From JAUSNA01 sp964568885 (lineage in GTDB: Bacteria > Patescibacteriota > Microgenomatia > Levybacterales > GWA1-39-11): DNA of 64,000 bases. Shown here piece after piece: positions 1 through 8,564 of the stretch (positions are counted from its first letter, which is position 1; every line of letters begins with the position of its first letter). The DNA lies in NCBI GenBank assembly GCA_964568885.1, contig CAZMSF010000001.1:1-64000 (forward strand), read 5' to 3'. Both the position numbers and the translations under genes were made by a program. The notes below the pieces were generated by a model. It was not told the DNA's origin. It ran no database searches and worked only from the letters and a program-made list of their open reading frames with translations.

Positions 1-51
1 AGGCGCGTGTCTGAAGAACACGTTATCCGGGTTCGATTCCTGGTCTTGGCA
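1..51 (+). tRNA. tRNA-Phe(GAA), 5' part missing at window edge
   Basis: The visible part holds an anticodon arm with stem CGTGT/ACACG and loop CTGAAGA, so the anticodon is GAA (Phe). It is followed by a T arm (CCGGG/CCTGG with loop TTCGATT), the 3' acceptor strand TCTTGGC and discriminator A. CCA is not encoded. The D arm and 5' acceptor strand lie before base 1. Confidence 0.85.
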
Positions 52-74
52 CAAAAAAATCTAGCCACGCGAGC

Positions 75-132
75 GCGGCGGTAACAACCTTGCCTTCGGC
101 AAGAACGTTGCCTCCGCATTTGCACCGCAAAT
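75..132 (+). repeat. Partial tRNA-Gly 5' copy plus two hairpins
   Basis: Bases 75-83 repeat the first nine bases of the real tRNA-Gly (GCGGCGGTA). They are followed by a perfect hairpin CTTGCC-TTC-GGCAAG (89-103) and a second one with arms GCATTTGC/GCAAATGC (116-134), whose last arm runs into the tRNA start. This is one of several tRNA-edge duplications with hairpins in the window. Confidence 0.7.
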
Positions 133-204
133 GCGGCGGTAGTTCAGTGGTAGAACGCTTCCTTGCCAAGGAAGAGGTCGCCAGTTCAAGTCTGGTTCGC
201 CGCT
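133..204 (+). tRNA. tRNA-Gly(GCC)
   Basis: The acceptor strands GCGGCGG and TCGCCGC pair, with one G-T. The anticodon stem CTTCC/GGAAG encloses TTGCCAA, giving anticodon GCC (Gly). The T arm has loop TTCAAGT. CCA is not encoded. Its 5' end is duplicated just upstream (75-83). Confidence 0.95.
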
Positions 205-325
205 CAGAAGTATGTAGTGACTCCTACTTGCAGTTATCTTCGTTCTTGTAATTTCGTTCCCATTTTTCTATTCTTTTAATGTCTGGAGAAATCATAACAC
301 TCCAAAGATAGTTCAAATCAAGCAG

Positions 326-775
326 ATGAAGCAACTTAGTCTTAAAAGCCCGGCATTTTCAGAAAGAGAGAGAATACCTTCTGCATTTACCTGCGACGGT
401 GAAGACGTCAACCCTCCTCTTATATTCGAAAACGTACCGGATGATGCTCGAAGTCTCGCGTTAATCGTTGAGGATCCTGATGCTCCCGGAAAAACTTGGG
501 TTCACTGGGTGGTATTCAATATTCCTCCTGAAGTAACACATATTGACGAAGATAGCGTGCCACCGCGCGCTACCGAGGCGATGACGGATTTCGGCAAAAC
601 GGGATATGGCGGTGCTTGTCCGCCTTCCGGGACTCACCGATATTATTTTAGACTCTATGCATTGGATACGGTACTTGACTTGACTGAAGATGTGCGGCTT
701 GAAGAAATTAAACATGCAATGAAGAACCATATTTTGGCAGAGGCAGAACTTGTGGGATTGTATTCGCGAGAATAG
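326..775 (+). CDS. YbhB/YbcL-type Raf kinase inhibitor-like protein (PEBP)
   Basis: This 149-aa protein has the PEBP-family signatures: DPDAPG with a following VHWVVFNIP segment (about residues 50-70), and the PPSGTHRYYFRLYALD block (about 100-115) that lines the anion-binding pocket. There is no signal peptide, so it should be cytoplasmic. Bacterial members are small and of uncertain role; phosphatidylethanolamine or small-anion binding is known only for relatives. The gene stands alone after tRNA-Gly, and I see no Shine-Dalgarno before ATG 326. Family assignment is firm, biological role unknown. Confidence 0.9.
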   Translation: MKQLSLKSPAFSERERIPSAFTCDGEDVNPPLIFENVPDDARSLALIVEDPDAPGKTWVHWVVFNIPPEVTHIDEDSVPPRATEAMTDFGKTGYGGACPPSGTHRYYFRLYALDTVLDLTEDVRLEEIKHAMKNHILAEAELVGLYSRE

Positions 776-929
776 TTGCTTTGAGGTGTGTCACTCCGTT
801 CATTCCATTCGTGTAAGCACAACACCCAATTGTAGATATTTTCATCTTCTTTCAGAAAAGGAAAATAGCATTGAAGTAGTGCTTCACTTTACTCGTTTCA
901 CTCGATTGTGTAAGAGATTTACGGCAAAC

Positions 930-958
930 TTGTAATAGATTGCTTAGTTTGCTATAGT
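930..958 (+). promoter_or_regulatory. Possible promoter for the 30-aa gene
   Basis: TTGTAA (930-935), a 17-bp spacer, then TATAGT (953-958). It lies about 60 bp upstream of the TTG start at 1018. The rest of 776-1017 shows nothing I can name. Confidence 0.45.
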
Positions 959-1017
959 GGATAAATTCCGTTCTTCGAATTTATCTTCATACCAATCCTT
1001 GAAAGGAGGTGTACATC

Positions 1018-1110
1018 TTGAAAAAAATAATAGCAAAACTCATAGAACTCTTCACCCCAAAAAGGCCGGCCTATGTGCCTGTGCCCGTTGCCAGAGGACG
1101 CAGATATTGA
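1018..1110 (+). CDS. 30-aa basic peptide with strong Shine-Dalgarno
   Basis: A TTG start at 1018 follows an AAAGGAGGTG ribosome binding site with a 7-nt gap. The reading frame encodes 30 residues: an amphipathic start MKKIIAKLIELF, then a Pro/Arg/Val-rich tail ending in GRRY. The SD is as strong as those of the other SD-led small genes here, which supports real translation; the length alone would not. I do not recognise the family. It could be a small membrane-surface or nucleic-acid-binding peptide, but that is a guess. Confidence 0.5.
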   Translation: MKKIIAKLIELFTPKRPAYVPVPVARGRRY

Positions 1111-1241
1111 TACCTCACTGTGTATATTGGGTGACCCCTAAAAGTTGTATAGTATTTTTTTTCACATCTTGCTTTGTTTTATCTTCGTTTTTTTCATTTT
1201 TATTTTATGCTTCGCAAAATCATTTTCTTACATTCAAAAAG

Positions 1242-1270
1242 TTGACATAGCAATTCGTTTTTGCTAAACT
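1242..1270 (+). promoter_or_regulatory. Promoter upstream of the GH18 gene
   Basis: TTGACA (1242-1247), a 17-bp spacer and TAAACT (1265-1270). The same -35/-10 pair precedes the DUF378 gene at 63746. The predicted leader is about 100 nt, unusually long for this window. Confidence 0.7.
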
Positions 1271-1376
1271 CCTGACGTTTCCTCACCAATTATTCACATC
1301 TTTCTTACGAACTAATTACATCTTCAAGAGCCGGGGAAGAGCCTTATAGTACAACAAAATTCGGCTTCACACATTC

Positions 1377-2675
1377 ATGTTTTTTTCATTGCAAAAGTAT
1401 ATTGCTAAGCTTACTCATGCCCAAAAAGCGGCTCTCTCTGCCCGCGTCTTTACCGGACTCTTGTGTCTGCTATTTGCTTGTATTTTCGCATTCAATCAAT
1501 TGGTTCCTTCATACGTAATTAAAGATATGTTTGAAAACAACCAAAAGCTTTCCTCTCTTGACCACAGCAAATTAAAAAATAAATATGAAGTGTTCGGATT
1601 CGCGCCGTACTGGACTCTTAATAAAATGGAGAATGTTGATTTCGGAGTGCTGACCACCCTTGCTTATTTTGGCGTAGGTGTTAATCCTGACGGCACACTG
1701 GATACCACCTCTCCCGGGTACACCAAATTCTACTCCGATTCGGCAACCGCGTTGTTTCAGAAGGCACATACCAACGGAGCAAGGGTCGTTCTTACGGTAA
1801 CACAAATGGACAACAGTACGATTGTGGCATTTCTTAGCGACCCGTCCGCTCAAAAGAAAGCTATAGACAATATTGTATCCCTCGTTGCCGAACGGGGAAT
1901 TGACGGAGTAAATATCGATTTTGAATATGTCGGTGACACAAATCCGGATACGAAAAATAAGTTCTCTCAATTCGTTTCAAATCTTTCGAATGCCGTTCAT
2001 TCAAAGCTTGACGGATCTTACGTCACGGTAAGCGTATATGCCTCATCTGCACGAAGTGAAAAATTGTATGACATTGCCGAATTATCCCGAACAACCGATG
2101 GAATCTTTATGATGGCATACGACTTTGCTACAACCGGTTCGGACAACGCTATGCCCACCGCTCCGCTCTATGGATACAAGGAGGGGAAGTATTGGTATGA
2201 CATATCAACGGCCGTCACCGATTTTCTCAGTAAGATGCCCAAGGAAAAACTTATCTTGGGGCTCCCATGGTACGGGTATAACTATCCGGTAACAACTCCC
2301 GCAATTAAGGCACAAAAGGATTATGGGTATTACTCGTATTATTGGTACCGGGGAAGACGTTATAAGACATTTATTGGACGTCCAGGTGCGTATGCCGCAA
2401 CGTACGCAACTGCGAAAAACGTTACACCCGATATGCAAGGTTGGGATGATACTGCGCAAGTCGGGTGGCAGGCATACAAAGGAGACGACGGATGGAGAAT
2501 GATATTTCTGGATGATGCTCGCTCATTGTCCGTAAAATATGATTTTGCGAAGGCCAAAGGACTTGGAGGGGTCGGCATGTGGGCACTTGGTTTTGATGAT
2601 GGGAATACCGAGCTTTGGCAATTGCTTGAAAACAAATTTGGTAAGAAGCTTGTCGCAAGCAATATAGTCCCTTAA
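1377..2675 (+). CDS. Glycoside hydrolase family 18 (chitinase-like), membrane-anchored
   Basis: This 432-aa protein has an N-terminal membrane segment at about residues 24-42 (cytoplasmic stretch, then LLCLLFACIFAF), so the rest is outside the cell. Residues 176-183 read DGVNIDFE, the GH18 active-site motif DGxxIDxE, with E183 as the expected acid/base. A GLPWYGY segment (near 298) fits the substrate-cleft strand of YaaH-like GH18 proteins. Such proteins cleave GlcNAc-containing polymers. Next to a D,D-peptidase (2 bp away) and a class A PBP, a cell-wall or glycan-trimming role is likely. The substrate is inferred. Confidence 0.88.
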   Translation: MFFSLQKYIAKLTHAQKAALSARVFTGLLCLLFACIFAFNQLVPSYVIKDMFENNQKLSSLDHSKLKNKYEVFGFAPYWTLNKMENVDFGVLTTLAYFGVGVNPDGTLDTTSPGYTKFYSDSATALFQKAHTNGARVVLTVTQMDNSTIVAFLSDPSAQKKAIDNIVSLVAERGIDGVNIDFEYVGDTNPDTKNKFSQFVSNLSNAVHSKLDGSYVTVSVYASSARSEKLYDIAELSRTTDGIFMMAYDFATTGSDNAMPTAPLYGYKEGKYWYDISTAVTDFLSKMPKEKLILGLPWYGYNYPVTTPAIKAQKDYGYYSYYWYRGRRYKTFIGRPGAYAATYATAKNVTPDMQGWDDTAQVGWQAYKGDDGWRMIFLDDARSLSVKYDFAKAKGLGGVGMWALGFDDGNTELWQLLENKFGKKLVASNIVP

Positions 2676-2677
2676 TT

Positions 2678-3733
2678 ATGAGTACAAACACAAAAGCGCT
2701 CACTATCCGTCTCCTTCTTCTTGCGGTTTTTCTATTCTCTATTTTTGAACTAAAACATAGCTTGGAGCATGTTTATACAATACTTTCTCCTTTGCCCCGC
2801 ACTTTAACGGCAAAGGAAGTGTTCATAAAAAAAATACTTCCCCGCATCACCAACAAGAAAAACGAGTTTGTTCTTAAAAATGCTCCGTTCTCTATTGTGA
2901 AACACGCGGAGGCGGAACAGACCACCGTTGAAGCATCTGCCTATTTGCTAGCGGATCTGGATACGGGTCAAATAATTGCAGGAAAAAGCGCTCAGGCTAA
3001 ATTACCCATCGCTTCCTTAACGAAAATTATGTCCGCAGTTATTGCTCTTGATTTGGCTCAAAAAAATGATTTGTTTGCTATCACGGAAAAAGCAGCTACC
3101 GTTACCCCAACGAGAATCGGAGTCGTTCCGGGTCAAGAGATGAGAATGGAAGAGCTAGTAAGAGCAATGCTTATGACCTCGGCAAACGACGCGGCAGAAG
3201 CGGTAAGAGACGGAGTCGACAGGTATTATCAAAGCTCTGTCTTTGTAGATGCAATGAATGAAAAAGCCCGTTTTTTGGGACTTGCCAGTACACATTTTGC
3301 AAATCCTCAGGGATTTGATAATAAAAAAAATTATAGTAGCGCCAATGATTTGGCCATACTTATTCATTACGCGTATGAAAACTATCCTTTCTTTACCGAA
3401 ACAGTCAAGAAAGATTATGACTTTCTCCCAGAAAATAATCTACACAAACAATTCGATTTACCGAATTGGAATGGGCTCATTGATGTATATCCGGAAACGG
3501 TTGGGGTGAAAATCGGGAATACTGAGGAAGCGGGGATGACAACGGCTGTTGTCTCTCAGCGGGGCGGGAAAAGACTTTTGGCAATAGTATTGGGCGCTCC
3601 CGACATCTTTTCTCGGGACCTGGCTGCGGCTGAACTTCTCAATGACGGTTATGAAAAGACCCTCAATTTGCCGCCCGCTACAATAACTAGGAGTCAGCTT
3701 CAAGAAAAGTACCGTTCCTGGTACAAAAATTAA
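2678..3733 (+). CDS. Peptidase S11 (D-alanyl-D-alanine carboxypeptidase-like), KTG altered
   Basis: This 351-aa protein has an N-terminal membrane segment (about residues 10-27) followed by a penicillin-binding fold: SxxK as SLTK (about residue 112), SxN as SAND (about 168), and a third motif region reading VKIGNTEEAG. There the usual KTG threonine is isoleucine (KIG). S11 enzymes trim the terminal D-Ala of peptidoglycan stem peptides outside the membrane. Loss of the KTG Thr could lower activity or change specificity; compare the canonical VKTGFTDEAG of the gene at 55204. It starts 2 bp after the GH18 stop, so the two are probably co-transcribed. Confidence 0.88.
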   Translation: MSTNTKALTIRLLLLAVFLFSIFELKHSLEHVYTILSPLPRTLTAKEVFIKKILPRITNKKNEFVLKNAPFSIVKHAEAEQTTVEASAYLLADLDTGQIIAGKSAQAKLPIASLTKIMSAVIALDLAQKNDLFAITEKAATVTPTRIGVVPGQEMRMEELVRAMLMTSANDAAEAVRDGVDRYYQSSVFVDAMNEKARFLGLASTHFANPQGFDNKKNYSSANDLAILIHYAYENYPFFTETVKKDYDFLPENNLHKQFDLPNWNGLIDVYPETVGVKIGNTEEAGMTTAVVSQRGGKRLLAIVLGAPDIFSRDLAAAELLNDGYEKTLNLPPATITRSQLQEKYRSWYKN

Positions 3734-3785
3734 CTTCTTACAATTCCTTTTCACGACTTTTATAGCAGGGTTGTAGTATTCTCAT

Positions 3786-5912
3786 GTGCAGATACGAACT
3801 TTTCTCAAAATTCTAGCGTTGTTATTTTTTACTTGTATTGTCGGGTTCATAACTTTTATCTATATATATTTCGACCCCTATATATCCTCTGCATCAAAAC
3901 TTTTAAACTACAAAGACAAAGGGATAATTCTTACAGACAGAAATGACGTCCCTTTTTATTATGTCAACAACGCAAAGAACGATTCTTACGTTCCGTTACG
4001 GGATATATCACCCTATTTGGGGAGAGCAATAATCACTGCGGAAGACCGCAATTTTTATCATCACATGGGCGTATCTCCACAAGGAATTATCCGGTCTTTT
4101 CTTCTAAATCTTCAAACAGGAACATTTTCGTATGGAGGCTCAACTATTACCCAGCAATTGGTAAAAAACACTCTGCTCTCCCCCAAAAAGAGTATTTCTC
4201 GAAAACTCGAAGAGGCTGTTTTGGCATTTGATGTTGAGAGTAAGTATTCAAAGGATAAGATTTTGGAAATGTATATCAATACCGTTTATTACGGCGATGG
4301 GGCTGTTGGCATTAAAGAAGCTGCGCATCTGTATTTCAATAAAGAACCAAAAGACCTCACTCTTTCAGAAGCAGCGTATTTGGCGGGAATGTTAAAATTC
4401 CCCAGTCTGCTCTCCCCCTACACGGGAGATGTAAACCGCGGGTTAAGAATACAAACCCAGGTAGTACAAAACATGGCAGACACACACCTCATCACCAGTG
4501 CCGAAAAAGAATCTGCACTTGGCAAACCGCTTCATTTTACAAGGGGGAAAAGCGAATTGACGAACGAAGCCCCGCATTTTGCTTTGATGGTTGAGAATAA
4601 GCTGAAAGAAATGTATGGCAATGATGTTGTATATGAAGGATTAAAAGTAAAGACATCCCTCAACCTTTCTTGGCAAAGATATGCACAAAAAGTTCTCAAA
4701 TCAGGTGTTGATGGCAATTCGCAAAATGGAGTCGGCAACGGAGCTGCCGTCGTCATGGACCCCTCAAATGGTGAAATTTTGGTTCTTGTCGGCAGCAAGG
4801 ACTGGTTCAACGAAAGATATGGGAGAGTGAACATGGCAACTTCACCCCGTCAACCGGGCTCGTCATTTAAACCTATTGTGTATTCTCTTGCTTTTGATAG
4901 TGGAATGATTACTCCTGCAACAGTTTTGAATGATAAGCCAACCAAATATGTTCTTGATTCTAATTGCATTAACCAGCCTCAAAGTAACTGTGTATATACT
5001 CCTCACGACTTTGACAACAGTTATAGGGGACCCGTTACCGTTAGACGTGCTCTTGCCAATTCGCTCAATATTCCTGCGGTTGAAGTCATGAACAGGGTTG
5101 GAGTTGACGCCCTATTGGAAAGAGCACGGGATTTTGGAATAACGACTTTAAAAGACAGCAAATATTATGGAAAAGGGCTTTCCTTGGTTCTGGGAAGCGC
5201 AGAGGTACCCCCCATTCAAATGGCTGATGCATATGCTACCTTTGCAAATCTGGGGAAAAGGCCCGAACCTATTATGATTCTTGAGGTAAAAGATAAATTT
5301 GATAACGTAAAATTCACGTACGAACCGGTACTGCATGAGGTAATTTCACCCGAAGCGTCGTACTTGGTCACTTCAATACTTTCCGATGAAAATGCACGCA
5401 GAGAAGAATTCGGGAACTTGCTTTCTACCCCTTTTAAGGCTGCCGTTAAGACAGGGACCACCGAAAATTACAGAGACGCATGGACCATTGGATACACTCC
5501 GAAAATCGTAACGGCTGTATGGGTAGGCAACAACGACGCGCGGCCAATTTATAACCTTCCAGGAGCACTGGCAGCAGCACCTATTTGGAGAGCGTTAATG
5601 GAAAAATTTGTTTCCAGCTCGTTTAGAGGTTTTATAAAACCGGATGGCATTGTGCAGGCACCTTATTGCGATAGCACGAGCTCCGGCTCGGCGAAGATGG
5701 AGGTCTTTATGCAAGGGACTGAGCCTCAAGGTGATTGCAGCAGGTTTACGCGAAGCAAAAATCGTCTCACCGGTTTATTTAAAGAAGACGTGAGACACGA
5801 AGGCATAGAGGAGACGCCAACACCCACCCCACAGGAGTCGCCGACTCCCACACCGGGTCAAGAAGCACTTACCCCTACTCCCCCCAAGCCTCATGCTGAT
5901 GATTCCGATTAG
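3786..5912 (+). CDS. Class A penicillin-binding protein (transglycosylase/transpeptidase)
   Basis: This 708-aa bifunctional peptidoglycan synthase has an N-terminal membrane anchor (about 8-28). A GT51 glycosyltransferase domain carries EDRNFYHH and GGSTITQQLVKN (about 84-135). The transpeptidase domain has SxxK as SSFK (about 358), SLN, and KTGTTENYRDAW (about 557). The C-terminal 35 residues are a TPTP/Pro-rich, probably wall-spanning tail. A GTG start at 3786 is favoured because a -10-like TAGTAT (3774-3779) ends 6 nt before it. It polymerises and cross-links glycan strands at the outer face of the membrane. PBP1A-like overall. Confidence 0.95.
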   Translation: MQIRTFLKILALLFFTCIVGFITFIYIYFDPYISSASKLLNYKDKGIILTDRNDVPFYYVNNAKNDSYVPLRDISPYLGRAIITAEDRNFYHHMGVSPQGIIRSFLLNLQTGTFSYGGSTITQQLVKNTLLSPKKSISRKLEEAVLAFDVESKYSKDKILEMYINTVYYGDGAVGIKEAAHLYFNKEPKDLTLSEAAYLAGMLKFPSLLSPYTGDVNRGLRIQTQVVQNMADTHLITSAEKESALGKPLHFTRGKSELTNEAPHFALMVENKLKEMYGNDVVYEGLKVKTSLNLSWQRYAQKVLKSGVDGNSQNGVGNGAAVVMDPSNGEILVLVGSKDWFNERYGRVNMATSPRQPGSSFKPIVYSLAFDSGMITPATVLNDKPTKYVLDSNCINQPQSNCVYTPHDFDNSYRGPVTVRRALANSLNIPAVEVMNRVGVDALLERARDFGITTLKDSKYYGKGLSLVLGSAEVPPIQMADAYATFANLGKRPEPIMILEVKDKFDNVKFTYEPVLHEVISPEASYLVTSILSDENARREEFGNLLSTPFKAAVKTGTTENYRDAWTIGYTPKIVTAVWVGNNDARPIYNLPGALAAAPIWRALMEKFVSSSFRGFIKPDGIVQAPYCDSTSSGSAKMEVFMQGTEPQGDCSRFTRSKNRLTGLFKEDVRHEGIEETPTPTPQESPTPTPGQEALTPTPPKPHADDSD

Positions 5913-5941
5913 AATCTTTACAAAAAGTGTATACTTTAATT

Positions 5942-6520
5942 GTGAACACAAAAGAAAAAATCATAAGTTTTGAGAAGAAAGGAAAAGCAAGCTCAATAAC
6001 GGTAACGCATATTACCGTCAGACAAAGTATTTTTTTCCTCGTCTTAAAGCTCCTTTTTTTAGAAGCGGTAGCGGCGGGTTCAATTATTGCTTTCCACCTG
6101 GCTCTTTCAAACTATGCAACGATGTATTCATTGAATATTTCCTTTTTTAATATTCCGATTTTTGTTGTGCTTGTATTATTGAAGACAGTCTTTATGATTT
6201 ATGTTATTGTCAATTGGCTTGAGGAATATTACGAAATCACGCCGATGGAGGTTATCCACCGGAAAGGTTTTCTATTCAGGAAGGAAGAGCGTTATATTCT
6301 TGACCATGTGGGTTCGATAACACTTGAGCAAGGTCTTTTAGGAAGAATTTTTAATTTCGGCTCGCTTAAACTTTTTGATTGGGCACTTGAAGAGAATATC
6401 CATATTTATCTTATTCATAGCCCTCTCAAATATCATCACATTCTGGAAACGCTCGTCCCCGAAGCTGACCGCGAGAAAAATGTTTTCCGCGAAAGGGTAA
6501 TAGACGAAGAAGAAATTTGA
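5942..6520 (+). CDS. Membrane PH-domain (bPH2/YdbT-like) protein
   Basis: From GTG 5942 the product is 192 aa. The frame stays open back to GTG 5927, but a consensus TATACT (5930-5935) lies inside that extension and ends 6 nt before GTG 5942, so the shorter start is preferred. Two membrane segments lie at about residues 30-55 and 65-90. They are followed by a bacterial PH-like domain (YYEITPMEVIHRKG, then the GSITLEQGLLGRIFNFGSLKL strand pair). The function of this family is not established. It follows the PBP gene by 29 bp. Confidence 0.75.
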   Translation: MNTKEKIISFEKKGKASSITVTHITVRQSIFFLVLKLLFLEAVAAGSIIAFHLALSNYATMYSLNISFFNIPIFVVLVLLKTVFMIYVIVNWLEEYYEITPMEVIHRKGFLFRKEERYILDHVGSITLEQGLLGRIFNFGSLKLFDWALEENIHIYLIHSPLKYHHILETLVPEADREKNVFRERVIDEEEI

Positions 6521-6532
6521 AGCGGATGCTTC

Positions 6533-7138
6533 CTATCTCGCTACAACAGACTCGGTTTTGACGCTCCCAGCGCGTTTATATGCGGCAAAAATTATTCCAT
6601 TAGGAGATATTTTAGAGTCAAAAAGAGTGAAAGCAAAAGGCATCGTACCCTCCTCAAACAGCCGCTTTCCAGTACCCAGAGTGATGGGGAATATTTTGAG
6701 CCAAAACTCGTCAACCAAATCGGCCTTCATCAGGCCCTGAACAAGCTTTGCGCTGCCATACACCTGCAAATCGGGCCCGTTTGAATTCTTTAATTCCCTT
6801 ACTGCATCAATATCTTTTAGTACCACAGTATTTTCCCACCTGGGTTCTCTCAACGTTGTTGAGACAACGTATTTGGTAATTTCGTTCACTTGCGGCCAAC
6901 TTTCGGTATGGGTCGGCCAATAATTCACCCAGATGTCATAGGTTGTGCGTCCAAGCAGCAATCCCTTTGTGTTCTTCATTTGTCTCTCCATCTCTTGGCC
7001 GGCTACCTCATCTTTCCCAAAGTATGGACCCATCCAGCCACCATATTCGAAACCCAAAGCTTCATCCTCCTTTGATTCCCCCGGCGCCTGAATAACTCCA
7101 TCAAGAGTCATAAATTCAAGTACAAATATCTTTCTCAT
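6533..7138 (-). CDS. Dihydrofolate reductase-family protein (RibD C-terminal type)
   Basis: This 201-aa cytosolic protein begins RKIFVLEFMTLDGVIQAPG and has the GRTTYDIWVNYWP segment and VYGSAKLVQGLMKADLVDEFWLKIFP block. These are typical of the YyaP/YwjB branch of the RibD_C/DHFR-like fold, which binds NAD(P)H. The family is rarely characterised and a true folate or riboflavin role is not implied. The gene is read from the tRNA-Gln side and meets the PH-domain gene tail to tail. The fold assignment is good; the reaction is unknown. Confidence 0.88.
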   Translation of the reverse strand: MRKIFVLEFMTLDGVIQAPGESKEDEALGFEYGGWMGPYFGKDEVAGQEMERQMKNTKGLLLGRTTYDIWVNYWPTHTESWPQVNEITKYVVSTTLREPRWENTVVLKDIDAVRELKNSNGPDLQVYGSAKLVQGLMKADLVDEFWLKIFPITLGTGKRLFEEGTMPFAFTLFDSKISPNGIIFAAYKRAGSVKTESVVAR

Positions 7139-7198
7139 ACAGTTAACTGCATACCAATCATAGCAGGGCTGCCATAAAAATGTAAATTATAGTTTCCG

Positions 7199-7269
7199 CT
7201 GGGACGCTTGGATTCGAACCAAAATAAACAGATCCAAAGTCTGTTGTCCTACCATTAGACGACATCCCA
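7199..7269 (-). tRNA. tRNA-Gln(TTG)
   Basis: On the minus strand the acceptor strands TGGGATG/CGTCCCA pair. The anticodon stem ACAGA/TCTGT encloses CTTTGGA, giving anticodon TTG (Gln). The T loop is TTCGAAT and the discriminator is G. CCA is not encoded. Confidence 0.95.
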
Positions 7270-7294
7270 GCGCAAACTACAATCTTTTTTTGCC

Positions 7295-7393
7295 CTAGTC
7301 TGCGAAGCAGACCAAGCTTTGCTTACCGTTAGACGAACCGACAATATTTTCTCGATAGGTCTAACGGCGAACTCATTAGACGAACCGACAATA
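7295..7393 (-). repeat. tRNA-Gln D-arm fragments with hairpin core
   Basis: Upstream of tRNA-Gln the 18-mer TTAGACGAACCGACAATA occurs twice (7329-7346 and 7376-7393, plus-strand reading), each resembling the tRNA D arm (GTCTAAYGG on the minus strand). After the first comes the hairpin core, read on the minus strand as GTAAGCAAAGCTTGG (7312-7326), and a hairpin with arms AGTCTGC/GCAGACT (7298-7312). The rest of 7270-7595 is AT-rich and shows only the promoter of the next gene. Confidence 0.65.
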
Positions 7394-7595
7394 AAGTGTT
7401 CCAATTATACCTTAAATTAACTCCCAGCTTCAACCGATAGCATTCCTTTTCGGAAAAAAATGTTCTATATTGTAATAAGGGCAGAAGACCTAATCCGTAA
7501 GTTTTTTTTGAAAATAAGCAGAATTTCTGCCTAAATGGTTAAAATCTTGACTTCTCTCTTTCATGATTTTTTTAATTATTTGCCTATAATAGAAT

Positions 7596-8564
7596 ATGAA
7601 AAAAGTATATTATTACAAAGGGCCAACTCCAAGAAAAAGCAACCATAGACTGGCCGCAATCCCTCTTTTTTTTATAGTTCTTATCCTTCTTCTGACGAGC
7701 GCAGGAGTATTCTATTTTCATTCTTCAAAAAAGGAAGCCGTACTGGCCGTTGAAACACAGGCAAAACCCGAAGCGGTACCGGTACCGACCATTTACAACG
7801 ATGTTCTCAAGCAGAGCGTAGATAATGCGCTACGTGGAACAACCGGCAGCTATGGAATTGTAGTTAAAAATCTTGATACCGCCGAGCACTATGAGTTCAA
7901 TGAACATGTGGTGTATGACACTGCAAGCCTCTATAAATTGTGGGTAATGGCGGTCGTCTTTGAACAAGTAAAAAGTGGAAAGCTCAAGGAAGACACGGTA
8001 CTCAGCCAGGACGTAAGCGTTCTTAATAAGAAATTCAATATTGCGAGTGATTCTGCCGGTCTTACCGAGGGTTCCGTTACCCTTACGGTGAAAGACGCGC
8101 TTTACAAAATGATAACGATATCCGACAACTATGCAGCAATGCTTTTGACCCAAAAGGTTGGACTTTCCACCATAACTTCTTACCTTTCAAGGAATGGATT
8201 CTATGAAACAAAAATGGGAGCAACGGTAAATCTTCCGACCACTACTCCTCACGATGTCGCTTTGTTTTTTGAAAAATTGTATGGAAATAAACTGGGAGAT
8301 AAAACTTCAACAGACAAAATGTTGGAGCTTTTGAAAGACCAGAAGCTCAACAACAAGATTCCAAGATATCTGCCGGATGACATCGTCATTGCTCATAAAA
8401 CCGGGGAATTGGACGAATATACCCACGACGCTGGGCTTATACTTGATGCACGGGGAAATTATCTCATCGTCATTATGTCAAAGAGTGAAAAACCCGACTT
8501 GGCGGCTAACCGCATTGCAGACATTTCAAAAGCAATCTACTCGCACTACATAGACAAAAAGTAG
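7596..8564 (+). CDS. Class A beta-lactamase-fold serine hydrolase
   Basis: This 322-aa exported protein has a membrane anchor at about residues 22-42. The catalytic motifs are in class A order: SLYK (SxxK, about 111), SDN (about 178) and HKTGE (about 267). It may be a beta-lactamase, but related proteins in bacteria without antibiotic pressure are uncharacterised peptidoglycan or peptide hydrolases. A perfect TATAAT (7585-7590) ends 5 nt before ATG 7596, so the mRNA is predicted to be leaderless. Confidence 0.82.
   Translation: MKKVYYYKGPTPRKSNHRLAAIPLFFIVLILLLTSAGVFYFHSSKKEAVLAVETQAKPEAVPVPTIYNDVLKQSVDNALRGTTGSYGIVVKNLDTAEHYEFNEHVVYDTASLYKLWVMAVVFEQVKSGKLKEDTVLSQDVSVLNKKFNIASDSAGLTEGSVTLTVKDALYKMITISDNYAAMLLTQKVGLSTITSYLSRNGFYETKMGATVNLPTTTPHDVALFFEKLYGNKLGDKTSTDKMLELLKDQKLNNKIPRYLPDDIVIAHKTGELDEYTHDAGLILDARGNYLIVIMSKSEKPDLAANRIADISKAIYSHYIDKK

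Noticed and set aside
957..1250. 97-codon open frame from 957
   Set aside because: It contains the SD and TTG start of the 30-aa gene in another frame, and its product is low-complexity Phe/Ser-rich sequence without a ribosome site.
5820..5905. Pro/Thr repeat at the end of the class A PBP as a frameshifted tail
   Set aside because: It stays in frame to a normal stop and such tails are common in monoderm PBPs.
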